From positions 22,010,159 through 22,074,158 of the forward strand of contig OY997659.1 of assembly GCA_963921795.1 (NCBI GenBank): DNA of 64,000 nucleotides, given 5' to 3'. Below the pieces are notes generated by a model. That model did not search any database and was not told where the DNA came from. It saw nothing but the letters and a program-made list of their open reading frames with translations. A program made the position numbers and the translations under genes. Of this stretch, positions 23,914 to 36,265 are shown in pieces (the stretch's first letter is position 1; each line of letters opens with the position of its first letter). This stretch comes from Nannobrachium achirus. Lineage: Eukaryota; Chordata; Actinopteri; Myctophiformes; Myctophidae.

Positions 23914-23990
23914 GCTGAAAATAGCCGATCTACAACCTCACAGCGCATAGCATCCGCAGGACGTTGTGAGCTTATGGATCAGCTATTTCA
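23914..23990. repeat. full copy of the GATCTACAAGCTC hairpin family
   Basis: GCTGAAAATAGCCGATCTAC at the left is mirrored by GTTGTGAGCTTATGGATCAG then CTATTTCA at the right, with a loop of about 16 nt. It is not visibly inside a larger hAT element. Confidence 0.75.
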
Positions 23991-24118
23991 TGCAACACCA
24001 TCATATGACGGAGCATAAATTAGGCATTACAGGGGCACATTTCTTTATCCTTGTAGAGCAGTGAAAGAGAAATGCAAGCAGACAGCAGACACTGACAGAG
24101 TAAGGGAGAGAGACAGAA

Positions 24119-24249
<131 letters not shown>

Positions 24250-24319
24250 TAGAGACACAGGTAGACAGAGAGCAGGGCAACAGCCAGTGAAACAAGGGGC
24301 TAGAAAGATGTTGGGAGTC

Positions 24320-25070
24320 TGATAAGTGTGAAGAGAGAATATAAATATAGAGAATCTATGGATTTGAAGACAATGTAATACCAATGCAGTGCAAATAAAA
24401 GTGCATGGATACATCTTCATTTCAATTATCTCCATGGGAAAGAATACAAGTAACTTCACATTTTGTATATGGTTAGATGGTTAGTGTGGAAGTCTAAGGA
24501 TGCTCATTAGTTAGGTTTTACTTACATCTGCTCTATTCATAAAGATGATTCATCATCATGTCATCATTTGCTGTGGTACAGAGCACAGTGGAACATGGAT
24601 TTTCATTTTGTGCTTTCATATTTGTCTGATAGTATGCATTTGTTACTAGCTTCTTTAAGTGAAAGCTCACTTCATCTCCTATTATGTGCTTCACAAATGT
24701 GCCTCATGAATTAACCTATTAATACAAATTAGTACAAATACTGTACATTTATGGTGGTGGGTGACATCATCTCCTCTCAAATCCTGGCTGTACAGTTTGG
24801 TTCATGATGATGATGTGAACCTTTCGCCCAAGAGTAAAGTTATGTAATGCCGGCCGCGGCTCGCCTCGGTACATGGATCTTCTTTTCATTATTAAGATTC
24901 ACCACAGGTCTGCTGTCCGTCTGTCTGCCAGCAGGCTTTCTGCATTCTTCTCGGCTGGTCTCTATGGTAACAGGCTAGGTAAGTGAATGAGAGTTGGACA
25001 CAGTGCGCTGTGCGTGGGCTGAGCCACTGCAGGGCCCACACACACACTCACACACTGCAGTGATCAATAA
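24320..25070. other. no gene; X-box-like site
   Basis: GTCTCTATGGTAAC at about 24958-24971 resembles an RFX X-box within a GC-richer stretch (24840-25070). No exon was recognised. Confidence 0.3.
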
Positions 25071-25075
25071 CACTA

Positions 25076-25196
25076 GCGGGCATGCGCGCTCTCACACACG
25101 CACGCACGCACGCACACATGCACGCACACATGCATACACATACGTATGCAGAGGCTGAGGCATAGATACATGCAACTATACATCAGACACGCATGA

Positions 25197-25253
<57 letters not shown>
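25076..25253. repeat. imperfect then pure (CA)n microsatellite
   Basis: ACGC/CACA-rich from about 25090, then pure CA from 25199 to 25252. Confidence 0.95.
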
Positions 25254-25254
<1 letters not shown>

Positions 25255-25512
25255 GTTTTCCTAGCCACATATATTGCCATGGTTCTTGTTAAACAACTTG
25301 GGGGGAAAAAAAGAAGACATACTCAAAGGTTCCCTAGCTAAAACACAATGTGGGCTTGTGAGGTGCATTACTTCTAAGCTAGCAGCCTAGCTGAACCAAA
25401 ACCTATTGTCCATTGTTTGACGTACAGGTCTTGGAGAAAGATATACAAGGTGTTACATTACAGTGCAGTTTTGTCTTTGGACTCTGTGTTGTCTTTAATA
25501 GGGACATTATTT

Positions 25513-25890
25513 ACGGATTTACAGGCATTTAACAGACGTTCTTAATCCAGAGTGATTTACAGTAAGCAAGGACAGCACAAGGTAATACATAAAATGCATA
25601 GAACCATTAACCCAAGATCATAGGTAAACCAAGAACCTATAAACAGTATAATATATTACAAAGGTAATCTGTACATTGAAACATAGTTTCAAAACTGTTC
25701 TAGTTTTAGAACATTATACACACTATAGGATGCCAGGTCTACAAATGACCTACATAACATGCTATAACATGCTATCTAAATTACATTTTTAGCCTTTGCA
25801 CAAGCCTGCAAGGTCGTCAAGGCTAGAGCAAGTGCTACGGCAAGTGCTGCGGGCTAAGGTGGAGTCTGAATTGTCTGCATGCTACTGTAT
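25513..25890 (+). repeat. dispersed repeat, uninterrupted copy
   Basis: Shares TTACAGTAAGCAAGGACAGC, ACACTATAGGATGCCA and GGGCTAAGGTGGAGTCTGAA with the copy at 38513-39285. It serves as the empty-site reference for the LINE insertion in that copy. Confidence 0.85.
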
Positions 25891-26735
25891 ATGCATTTTA
25901 TCAACCATGTCTCAGTAAAGCGTGTAAGTCATAGTGAGGATCCGTTATAACCATTTGGAAGGACCTGAGTTTTTTTTATGAGTTGTACAGTGGATAATGT
26001 GTAGGATATGTAGCCCTTTGACTTGCAAAAAAGAAATAAAGATATAAGAGCATTATACCTCAAAACAGTACAATTTTGATGGAATAAATGATGGCCATTA
26101 AAATTCTTGAACTAACCCATTTAGAATTTACATATCTGGTACAGAACTTGCAGACGAGACTGGGTCCCCACTGAATATATGCTGTACTATTTTTAATCAA
26201 GCACGTTATTATGTAGCCTACTTCTGATGTTTTTTTATGTGTAGAGTACTGTCATTGTTATTACTGCTGTTGTCTTGGCCAGGTCTCCCTTGTAAAGGTC
26301 TCACATCTCAATGGGACTTCCTTAAATAAAGCATACGTCGAATAGATTAATACAACTTTACTTTTCCTTTTTATATATAAAGTGACCTGACCAAACATCC
26401 TAGAAATTAAGTAGTATTGTTTCCAGCATTCCAGTATATGCTTTAGTCATGATTACACTTGATGATTTTTAAATGTCGTCAGTCAGTCCAGTTCTGGGTG
26501 AATGGGATCTAAATTGGACTAGATAAAGAACCTGTAGGGATTACATCTATTTTTTTCTGCCTTCGTGCTACATAACCACCCTGCTAATCTCTTCAAGTCA
26601 TTAACCCAGTAATGTGTTACAGTGAGAGGGGAGCGCTATGGACGGGTTAAATCAGGCTCAGTGAGTTAACTCACCATGCTCTCTGTGCAGGCATTATTTA
26701 AAGTTTAATGATTGCTAAAGAGTTTAAAATAAAGT
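25891..26735. other. no gene seen
   Basis: AT-rich, no supported features. Confidence 0.4.
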
Positions 26736-26739
26736 GTTA

Positions 26740-26812
26740 CTTCTACCCCAGATTTGAACCTGTTTTCCTGCGCTAAAACTGCTGAAATGTTTACCATTGA
26801 GCTATAGAGCCT
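26740..26812 (-). mobile_element. decayed tRNA-derived SINE head
   Basis: Minus strand: A-box-like TAGCTCAATGGTA (26792-26804) and B-box-like GGTTCAAATCT (26750-26760), about 31 nt apart. Acceptor and anticodon stems do not pair, so this is not a tRNA gene. Confidence 0.6.
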
Positions 26813-26814
26813 AC

Positions 26815-28880
26815 TTGCTTGGTCAGGGGATGAATTCAGTTGAATCTTGACCATCGGGTCAAAACAAATCCTGTCTAGGTGAGACATGACCTTTGACAGG
26901 ATCTAAATGTCTCAATGAAAGAGCAGGGAGACAAAATGCAAATTATATTGCATTTTGTCTATATATACAGTATATACTCTACCATACAGATTGGACAAAA
27001 AAATGACCAAACAATGCATAAAATGCACTAATACTTAATAATGTCCAGAATTACCCAAAGTTGTTCTGCAACCTTTGGGATTTGGGACATACTGTACTAT
27101 ACTGTATGTCACAAATCATATTATTATGACAGCACCGAGGCAGTCATCTGCAGATAGTCATAATGTCCTAGATAGAGAATTTCGCAGTAGCCTACAAACC
27201 CTATTTCCAAAGCAATATAAACAGTATAGAACTAGGCTGCATTTACACCTCCAGGTATAATCCTGAGCTAGCTAGGACATTACTTCAAACTCAATTGTTT
27301 TGCATAGTGTAGGACAGGTGCAGGCATACCAAATTAGGTTGAAGCCTCAGCCTGCACCTTAGTGGGAAAAGGGCTATCCTCTGTTACAAGCCTACATACA
27401 GTATGTACTGTACACAATTTGAATGTTGGCATCTTCATTCAATTCAGCACTCGCAGACCATAATATGGGACAACTTAGACTAGAGAATGGAGTGCATGAG
27501 AAATAGGCAGCTTGCCAATTGACTGAGGACAGAGAGGGACCTAAAAAAAACTTCTGGAAGATTTAATACTAGCTTCAATTGAATCATGGGCTGTTTGTTT
27601 ACAGTACTCCTACCTGGTAGAATATTTGGTTTCTTTATGCAATATGAAACAGACCAAGAGAAACATTACTGATTAATTCATGATTCCAGACACCTACACG
27701 ATGTTCGTGTTTTCTGCTTGCCGTCAAGTGAATCACTTCACACTGCATTATTCATGCCTTCCATGTTATGCAACCACCAACACTCCACATCATAACACCT
27801 CTGTTTTGGTAGTGAATGCAGACGATGCAATCACAACCCATTATCCAAATTGACACCTGCAGCCATTTTCCTCTGTCCTTGAGCTCAGAATGATGTCACT
27901 TTGCCGGTCCCCTGGCCTCTGCATTCAGGATCTTGCTGTTAGAAGACCCGTTTTAATGCTTATTTCATCAGATTTTACTCCCTGCAGTATTCTCAGGGAG
28001 TAGTTGCAGTATCAGAAGGGAGGAGGCAGTGGTGTGTTGTGAAGGAGTGTGACTTATAAACACACACCTGGCGTCTACCCAGTATATCTAATGGTGTTTG
28101 GAGATTGGGGAGATATCTGCATGGTTAGGATTGGTTAGTTCATTTAGACACTTCAGCTTAGAGTTGAACAAATGACATTTATTGAAGTATCGTAACGTTT
28201 ATGCAATGATATTGCATGGAGTTTGGCAGATGGGCTCTGCTCTGATGATGAACAGATTTATCTGTGAAACCACGACCTATACAGATTCTGATATCTCAGA
28301 CCCCCAGAGCAGAGCATAAATACAGTACAACAACATACATCACTTACATCATTGAATGTACAATCTTAATATCAAACATGACAACTCCAGTGTAGTACAC
28401 ATGTAGAATACCATGAAATGAGCCAACCTCCTATCATCATGAAATTAAGCCAAGGGAGGAGGCCGGGGAGGAGGAGGAATTTTCCGTCACTGACAAGCAC
28501 GACCTGCTTTGACAGCTGCTCGAAAAGAATGAGCGGTGAGCTGAAGCTGCTTAAAAAGACCGCCTGAGTTACCCTGGGAAAAGGGGGTGTGTGAGAAGTA
28601 GCTAGTGGCGAATGAGAGAGAATGAACGTAGGTACATGGATTGACTGGAGGCGTATGTGTGAATGAACTGTTAGCGAATGAAAGGGGGGGTCCGGGGTAT
28701 ATCTAGGACTCTAACTTCCGTGTCCCAATGAACTACGCTGCGCTAGATTTGATGTTTTTGTATGAAGTGTTGGAAGATTAACCAGTTGACCGTGGTTCCC
28801 CATGGGGTCTACACTTGGTCCCCATCTTTTCTTCCCTCTACACCAAATCTCTCTGCGGAAAGTATGTGTCACAATGCGAC
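26815..28880. other. no gene seen
   Basis: Nothing codes convincingly. A GC-richer purine stretch lies at 28445-28700. Confidence 0.4.
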
Positions 28881-28883
28881 ATG

Positions 28884-28912
28884 TATGCTTGTAGATCTGC
28901 TATTTTTGCCAA
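28884..28912. repeat. half copy of the hairpin family
   Basis: GCTTGTAGATCTGCTATTTT then TGCCAAATG. The same extension TTTTTGCCA follows the half copy near 11655. Confidence 0.6.
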
Positions 28913-29650
28913 ATGTTTGCCTATTATGTCCAGGTACGCTACGGTTCAAGTGCTCCAAGTGCCAGGTTTGAGTTTCTTGCTGGTTTTCCTTATATCCACA
29001 TTTTCAAGAGTGGTTTGGAGATTGAGCCCATGATCGCCCATTCTAACTACAGTATTTCTCCAGAAGGTTCAGTTGGCTGTACTGGAAATGATCAGAAGAG
29101 ACTCAGATCTCTGTATTTTATAGATGAAATTCATAGATTCCATTACACCCGCTTGAAACCTCTGAATCAACACATATTCACTGCATACTGATTATACATT
29201 TCTGTGTCTCTCACATTAGAGTGAAAATCTGCACTTAACATAACTTTCTCTATTATTCCAGTGATGCCTTTTATGCAGAAGGGGGGAAAAAAGTCTCTAG
29301 CAAAGGTAGAATCAAGTGAAGTGAGACTCAGCAAGGTTATGAAGATATACAATGTAATCTTGGTAAACTTTGCATTAGTTATTAGGCTAGCAACGATAGT
29401 ATTATCTATTTCTAGTGACTCTGAAATGTCAGGCAAAAGTGGGTCACACCATGTACTGTAAATAGGTCTAAATTGTCTCCTTTCCTCCATTTTCTCTCTC
29501 CCACATTTCTTTTTTCTCCTCATTGCCGCTCTTTCTCCCTGCCCAATTAACCACTTAAAACATATACTTACTGTAGGTGACCAGATTCCCAAGGGCTCTA
29601 TACTAAGCCCCCTCCTGTTTTCACTCTTAAGTACACGTAATATATTCCCC

Positions 29651-29690
29651 GAAAATAGCTGATCTACAAGCTCACAACGCATCGTGCTGT
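29651..29690. repeat. half copy of the hairpin family
   Basis: GAAAATAGCTGATCTACAAG then CTCACAACGC, without a partner arm. Confidence 0.6.
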
Positions 29691-29766
29691 GTTATGTTAG
29701 CCCATGATAGAGATGCTGGGGTTCAAATGATGTTGATTCTACATCCTTTTCTCCCATCTTCCATCT

Positions 29767-29771
<5 letters not shown>

Positions 29772-29813
<42 letters not shown>

Positions 29814-29880
29814 CTCGCTCTCTCTCTCGGTCTTTCTCCCCTTCTCTCTCGCCACTTTCTCTCTCTCTCTCTCTGTGTCT
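29772..29880. repeat. (CT)n microsatellite
   Basis: CT dinucleotides with G interruptions after 29811. Confidence 0.95.
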
Positions 29881-30324
29881 CCCAGATCCAGTTCTATTTC
29901 AGGAGCAGGTATAGGACGGAGTGCTGTTCTAATTTAGCAGAGCCTTCATTACCACTGCTGCCGACAGGGGAGCAGGCAGAATGAGTCACCGACTGCACTG
30001 CACTGTTTCACACCAAGCCCACTGACTCCTACCCTGTATTCTAGTAATAACGTACCCAGGAGGGGGGTAATTTCAGTAGAGATTTAAGTGGCTTAGTGCC
30101 TTCCCCTTGTTAACACAGCTTGTCAAATGCACCCCATCTGAATGAGTCATCCATCAAATGCATCTCTTGGAAAAGGTGATTAAATCCCCATGTAAACGCC
30201 CTCATGTATGCACTCACAGTGATTAATTTAACACTCTTGTGTGTTCAGCTTAGGATGTTGATGTTCTAATGTGCCGTGCTGCATAACTATTGCTATACAC
30301 TGTACATATGGCTCACCGATTTCA

Positions 30325-30334
30325 GTATGTTACA

Positions 30335-30386
<52 letters not shown>

Positions 30387-30391
30387 CACAC

Positions 30392-30447
<56 letters not shown>
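30325..30447. repeat. (ACGC)n then (AC)n compound microsatellite
   Basis: ACGC tetranucleotides from about 30333 to 30385, then AC to 30447. Confidence 0.95.
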
Positions 30448-30449
<2 letters not shown>

Positions 30450-30483
30450 GGTTTCGATTATTATGAAAGGACTGCTCTATTAC

Positions 30484-30640
30484 TGACAGCAAGGTAACCT
30501 TGTGGTTAGAGAGACTGTCCTATAATTGATAAGTCCCAAAGTGCAAGCAAGCCCCACTGCAGTAGTCTGTGTCCTTGGCTTTTACTGTAAAGCATTTCTA
30601 AGCAAGGCACCTTACCCCATCTGCTGGAGAACAGCATCAG
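30484..30640 (+). mobile_element. decayed tRNA-SINE-like segment
   Basis: An A-box-like CCTTGTGGTTAGAGAGACTG is followed by TCCTTGGC...GCAAGGCACCTTACCCC, resembling the body of the SINE at 51996. No intact B box. Confidence 0.4.
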
Positions 30641-30879
30641 CTACAGTACAGAGCTAAAATATAAATGCACCACTGTTGTACAGCATGTGGCTTTCTTCAA
30701 GTCAGATTGGACTCACTGAGTCGCTTTCAGGTAGGAAAAAATAAGATGAATTGTCTTTCTTGGCAATCCACTGGTGTATTCTGTTCAAAGAGATCAATTA
30801 AAAAAAAGGGAGCACAAATCAAGTGGTGATTGTAAGACTTCATTGCACACCTATAGAAGGAGAGGACCTGGGTGACTCC

Positions 30880-30990
30880 CGCACACAATCAATACTTGAA
30901 ATTAAAACATTTTATTGAAGAATTACAATGATTCAGTTCCAAGACCTTAATCAGGCCAGAAGATTCTGTTTAGTTAAGTCATTTCTATCT
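30880..30990 (-). mobile_element. possible retroelement 3' end
   Basis: On the minus strand CCTGATTAAGGTCTTGGAAC is followed by AATTCTTCAATAAAATG. This pattern (CTGATNAAGG with a nearby AATAAA) is common at ends of vertebrate retroelements, Penelope-like ones among them. No coding part is present. Confidence 0.35.
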
Positions 30991-30999
30991 AATCACAGC

Positions 31000-31785
31000 T
31001 GTTTTTATATATAGGCCTACTGTATATTCATTACCCTGCTATCTATCCTACTATCCCACTATAATCCTACTACTATACTAAATACTACAAAGAAATCCTA
31101 TAAAATAACTGTCTGTCCTCTCCTCAGTGGGGTGATCAGTCAAGCTGAAATTACCAGCACATGGCCATTGGCAGGGACCGACAAAGATGGTTTTCATAGG
31201 CAGGGACGAAGAGGATTATTCCATTTTTGTAATCTAATTCATTCTCATCCATTTGTCTCCTCAGTGTGTTGACCAATCGATCTGAATTTGCACATGGGCA
31301 GGGACTGACAATGACTAAGACCATTTTCCCATGCAGGGACAGATGACATTATTTTCCAATCTATTGCCAAGATTTGTGAGTTTGACGTTCGAGTGTCAGA
31401 CACAGTATTGTTGGTATTATTGTGGGCATGCCTCCTGGAGGAATTGTGCGCTCTACTGAGCTTAGATATTGTTGCATTCTGCACTCTCTCTCCCTCTCTC
31501 TCCTTCTCCCTCTTGGTTCTCTATTGTCTACGTTCAGACTGGTGATGTTAATCCTGTGGCTTGCAGTTAAAACATGTGTGTTATGCAATACCAGTACAGA
31601 CTACAGCGGATGAGTGCTTCTTAGCAACAATAATGAGCAGCAGATTAGTTGCAGAACAGATGGGAGAGGAGACAATACATGGAGTAACAATGATGTGGAT
31701 GTGATTCAACCCTGAAGAGATTCCAATACATGCTGCTAAACACAGAATTAGTTTAGTCAGACATACAGTACATGATGGTGTGTGT
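31000..31785. other. no gene seen
   Basis: Short GGCAGGGAC phrases recur near 31170, 31200, 31300 and 31335, suggesting a small degraded tandem repeat. Confidence 0.4.
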
Positions 31786-31789
31786 TACG

Positions 31790-32309
31790 CCCTTATGTGG
31801 CTTCTAGGGTATGAGGGTGTAACATAGAGTAAAATAATACAAATGGAAGTAGCGAAAAAAGTTGACATTTATTATGATCAAAAAAAGGATAAATTAAACA
31901 GGGAAAATGTAAAGCATCGGGTGGCCAATGCCAAAAGCTAAACCACAAAACAAGATTGCATTTCTACACTCCCTACCTTAACAAAACATAGGGGAAAAAA
32001 GGGGGATAAAATAAATGGCAGCACACCCCTACATAGTTTCCCTGTGACTGAGAAAGGTTAGTGCTGTTATGGCAATATAGTTTCTAAATATTAAATAAGG
32101 ATTGCTGATATTAGCTCCGTCTGACTCTAAACACACAGTATTAGAGTTACCTTTGCACTAAGCAGAAGACATGGCACACAGCCTACAGAGAGTAAACAGC
32201 CAACTACAAACAAGGGATTCAGCATAAGTGACGGATGGCAAGAGGGCTGAAGGAGGGCTGAAGGATTGTATACTGGCTGGTTGATTGAGGAGACCCAGGT
32301 GCAGTAGGA
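31790..32309. mobile_element. possible LTR-type segment (minus orientation), interrupted
   Basis: Starts near GTTACGCCCTTATG and has AAAGTTGACATTTATTATG near 31860, which read on the minus strand puts AATAAATG near one end. Its continuation seems to resume at 33052-33200 after the foldback element. No paired LTR, primer-binding site or coding domain was found. Confidence 0.25.
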
Positions 32310-33051
32310 GCGAGATCATTTAGCGACCTACAACCGGGTCGCGACGTGGTCGGTAGTTTTCAGCGACCGGGTCGCTAAATCGAGCGACCGGGTCGCTAAA
32401 TCACCGACCGCGCCGCTAAATCGACCGACCCGGTCGCTAAATCTACCGACCTGCCTGCAGTTTTAGGTCGGTAGATTTAGCGACCCGGTCGGAAGATTTT
32501 GCGCCCCAGTCGGTCGATTTAGCGACCCGGTCGCTCGCTTTAGCGACGCGGTCGGTGATTTAGCGACGCGGTCGGTGATTTAGCGACCCGGTCGGGAGGT
32601 TGCGTGGCAGGTTAGCCTAACTGAGGTAACGGTCGGGAGGTTGCGTGGCAGGTTAGCCTAACTGAGGTAAGGTTACTGAGGTTAGGTTTAGGTTTAGGGT
32701 TAGGGTTAGGGTTAGGGTTAGTAGGTCGGTGGAAGCGACCACCGGTCGGTGGATTTACCTACCCGGTCGCTGGATTAGCGTCCCAGTCGGTGGAATTAGC
32801 GTCCCGGTCGATGGAATTAGCGTCCCAGTCGGTCGATTTAGCGACCCGGTCGCTCGCTTTAGTGCCGCGGTCGGTGATTTAGCGACCCGGTCGCTCCATT
32901 TAGCGACCCGGTCGCTCGCTTTAGTGCCGCGGTCGGTGATTTAGCGACCCGGTCGCTCCATTTAGCGACCCGGTCGCTCGATTTTGCGACCCGGTCGCTG
33001 AAAACTACCGACCACGTCGCGACCCGGTTGTAGGTCGCTAAATGATCTCGC
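32310..33051. mobile_element. foldback element built of GCGACCCGGTCGCT repeats
   Basis: The outer inverted arms are nearly perfect over about 85 nt. The left begins GCGAGATCATTTAGCGACCT at 32310 and the inverse ends at 33051. The interior is a minisatellite of GCGACCCGGTCG / TCGGTGATTTAGC units in both orientations. It also has a 41-bp tandem pair (GGTCGGGAGGTTGCGTGGCA at 32592 and about 32632) and a TTAGGG tract at 32681-32722. Frames across it are repeat translations. Confidence 0.85.
32681..32722 (+). repeat. interstitial telomere-like TTAGGG tract
   Basis: GTTAGGTTTAGGTTTAGGG leads into about four TTAGGG units. Smaller similar tracts occur at 17963-18000 (opposite strand) and around the MITE at 18465-18659. 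Confidence 0.9.
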
Positions 33052-33202
33052 CCTCTCTCCCCAGGTGTGTCCCCAATCTCCTCGCCCCTCCTCCAATCTC
33101 CACTGTCTGCCACTCCCAATTACCAGGCACTGAAAACACTCAAGAGGGAGAAAACAATATGAGGCCAGATAGGGCCGTAAGCGTCCACGTTTTTCTCAAT
33201 TG

Positions 33203-33490
33203 CCCTAAGCGCAACGGTGAGGGCGCGGGGGGCTGCAAGGGAAAGGAGCACTTGTTTTCGGTGATGACGACGGAGGCACGCCGTCTCAGGCGACCATGAG
33301 CCACGTGAGACACCTCCGAGTGAGTCGCCGTGTCGAGCATTGCGATGGTCGCATGAGCTATGTGCCGCTATGGACAGAATAGTAAATCTTCGTCTCCCTG
33401 ACTTTCGGCACCTCCCCACGGTCCAAGTGAACACAGCGAAGCGCTCCCTACCTCCTTGCCCACCACTGGCCCCCACCATTGCGCTTAGGG
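33203..33490. mobile_element. 288-bp MITE with CCCTAAGCGCAA ends
   Basis: A 21-nt terminal inverted repeat with two mismatches begins CCCTAAGCGCAACGGTG. The interior is homologous to both ends of the 3-kb composite element at 3736-6756. No target duplication is evident. Confidence 0.75.
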
Positions 33491-33512
33491 TCCTTGGGAA
33501 ACGCCAAGTCGT

Positions 33513-33515
<3 letters not shown>

Positions 33516-33601
<86 letters not shown>
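33516..33601. repeat. (GT)n microsatellite
   Basis: Pure GT of about 84 bases. Confidence 0.97.
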
Positions 33602-33602
<1 letters not shown>

Positions 33603-33724
33603 TCTTTATCACTGTTTCCCAAACAGTGGGTTGTCTACCAATTTTTTGTTATGAGTAAATATCAGATTCTTACATTTACAAACAATATATATCAAAACTA
33701 GAAGCAGTGTTCTTCCGAGCACAG

Positions 33725-35065
33725 GTCTGCACCGGGCCAGGCGTCCTGGTGGTGCTATAATAGGCCAATGTAAAAAGGGTGGCATGTGTTCTTCACCAAT
33801 CTTAGACCTTTCATGGCGCCACCATGAGGCTGATTTAAAAAATTTGAAGTGGCATTTCTTCCTCGGCCTATACTAGTGGGAATGTGTGTGCGCGATTTCA
33901 TGTTAATTGCACTCTGCGTTTGTGATTTGAGCCATTTTGTCCAAAAGGGACCAATCTTACAAATTTTGAAAGCCAATCTCAGCCAATCAGGATGGAATAT
34001 GGACAATCAGACAGATCCATGTCGATCACATGACTGTAGAGATACTGTCTACCGATTTGCGTGATTTTTGGACAAAATCTGTAGGAGTACTGGCCAAAAG
34101 GTAGTTTTGCACAAATTGGCCTCCTGGTGGCGCTATAACAGGCCCATGTGAAAAATGTGGGGCAGAGGTTCTGAATTGGCATCCAGGGAGTGCGCTTATA
34201 AAGTTTGAAACTGATCGGTGGAGTTATAGGTAAAACCACAAATCGGCCTGTTATAGCGCCACCATGAGGCTGATTTAAAAAAAAATAAGTGGCATTTCTT
34301 CCTCAGCCTAGTGGGAACCTGTGTGCACGATTTCATGTTAATTGCACTCTGCGTTTGTGATTTGAGGCATTTTGTCCAAAATGGACCAATCTTACAAACT
34401 TTGAAAGCCAATCCCAGCCAATCAGGATGGAATATGGACAATCAGACAGATCCGTGTCGATCACATGACTGTAGAGATACTGTCTACCGATTTGCGTGAT
34501 TTTTGGACAAAATCTGTAGGAGTACTGGCCAAAAGGTAGTTTTGCACAAATTGGCCTCCTGGTGGCGCTATAACAGGCCCATGTGAAAAATGTGGGGCAG
34601 AGGTTCTGAATTGGCATCCAGGGAGTGCACTTACAAAGTTTGAAACTGATCGGTGGAGTTATAGGTAAAACCACAAATCGGCCTGTTATAGCGCCACCAT
34701 GAGGCTGATTTAAAAATAAATAAGTGGCATTTCTTCCTCAGCCTAGTGGGAACCTGTGTGCGCGATTTCATGTTAATTGCACTCTGCGTTTGTGATTTGA
34801 GGCATTTTGCCCAAAATGGACCAATCTTACAAACTTTGAAAGCCAATCTCAGCCAATCAGGATGGAATATGGACAATCAGACAGATCCGTGTCGATCACA
34901 TGACTGTAGAGATACTGTCTACCGATTTGTGTGATTTTTGGACATAATCTGTAGGAGTAGTTTACAGAAATGTGTTTTGCAAACATCGGCCTCATGGTGG
35001 CGCTAGAACAGGGCCATTTAAAAAATGTGGGGCAGAGGTTCTGAATTGGCATCCAGGGAGTGTGT
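33725..35065 (+). repeat. satellite-like tandem array, 435-bp period
   Basis: The landmark CCTGGTGGCGCTATAACAGG (or a variant) recurs near 33743, 34120, 34555 and 34988. Between landmarks are AATCAGGATGGAATATGGAC, CGATCACATGACTGTAGAGA and GGCATTTCTTCCTC. The two middle units are nearly identical. Apparent open frames of 60-113 codons repeat with the unit and are not genes. Diverged single units lie at 575-925 (+) and 37480-37735 (inverted). Confidence 0.93.
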
Positions 35066-35755
35066 GTGCTCATTTTGGCAGCGACCGGGCCAACGGCGCC
35101 GGAGATTAGCTGTTAAACATACACAGCCATTTACAATATGCTTGTGCGCCTATACTGCCAGGAATATTATTAATTTCCAAGTTATCAGTAGCCTAACCCA
35201 GCAGGGATAATATAATTGCAGAATGTAGTACACATACTATACCACTAGAGTGTGCCCAACGATTAGGTCTTGCAGTCTGGACTCAGCCTGGACAGCATGT
35301 GGACCATAATGGCCGCCTATGGAGCCGCCATTATGGCTCCCGGTCCGCCGAACGGGAGCGATCCTGGAGCGCGTGCACCTCGTGCGCACGCCGTGTACAC
35401 TCGTTTTTGCTCCTGAGTGACCACTCTGTCAGCCTGCCATTTTTTTCCGAATGAAAATCCGTCTAAATATGGTAAAGTTTGATAAGAAAAACGTGAGCTT
35501 TCAATGCTATGGAAAGGCCTATGCTTTGTTATGGCCGAACGACTTCCGGGTTACGTCATCGATGATGTCATTTCCATCGCATTTTCATAGCTTAAGCTTA
35601 TATGAACCTAGAATGGTCATTTATAGCTCAAAAAATGTCAAAAAAATACCCAACAAATCAGAAAATGATCCCCAAGGCGATGTTTGGCGATCTGGCTGGC
35701 TGGGCTTCCTCAAAATGGCGATGGAAGGCGATTTGGCTGTGAAGCAGTTAACAAA
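35066..35755. other. no gene; CG-rich patch
   Basis: A GC-rich patch at 35290-35400 includes the inverted pair ATAATGGCCGCC / GGCGGCTCC-like around 35308-35335. The plus-strand frame at 35451-35867 runs into the GGAC repeat and has no recognisable domain. Confidence 0.4.
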
Positions 35756-35759
35756 CTCG

Positions 35760-35812
35760 GAGGACGGACGGACGGACGGACGGACGGACGGACGGACGGA
35801 CGGACGGACGGA
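35760..35812. repeat. (GGAC)n tetranucleotide repeat
   Basis: About 13 units of GGAC. Confidence 0.96.
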
Positions 35813-36179
35813 CAGGGGCGAAAACATACTCTCTTCCCCTGCCTTCGGTTGGTGGAGACAAATATAACATATATAGCCTATATATACCAGTAAGACTCCC
35901 TAATCGGGAGATAAGCTCCGTATTCCTTGGCAAAACCGGAAAACCCTGCCATCTGGTCCGAAAATAACAAAAACTGTTTCGCCCCTCACCAAACCAAAGG
36001 TATCAGTGGATAGTTGAAAGCTTACTTTACTTAGTGGACGCAGTCTGGACCCCCCACCACACGCTTAAAATACATTTCTAGGGTGAAATGAAAAATAATC
36101 CACCGGATGGAGACACTCTTCCTGGTTGAAGACCAATAATAAGACCGATAATTTTTTTGGGCCCTCCCGCCCTCCACCA

Positions 36180-36182
<3 letters not shown>

Positions 36183-36210
<28 letters not shown>
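36183..36210. repeat. poly-C tract
   Basis: A C run of about 28 bases, prone to sequencing error. Confidence 0.95.
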
Positions 36211-36213
<3 letters not shown>

Positions 36214-36265
36214 CGACCGACGCGCACTACCCAGCTCGGATTTTAAGCCATGATGATCATCTGTG

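Noticed and set aside
26740-26812. Possible tRNA gene on the minus strand
   Set aside because: Stems do not pair; only box remnants remain, consistent with a decayed SINE.
29167-29682. 171-codon minus-strand frame
   Set aside because: No recognisable domain; it starts within a hairpin repeat copy and has AT-rich, non-coding-like composition.
33979-34876. Recurring 80-113 codon frames as a gene family
   Set aside because: They repeat exactly with the 435-bp tandem unit and lack protein features.
35760-35812. Regular GGAC repeats considered as a CRISPR-like array
   Set aside because: A plain tetranucleotide repeat without spacers, in a vertebrate genome.
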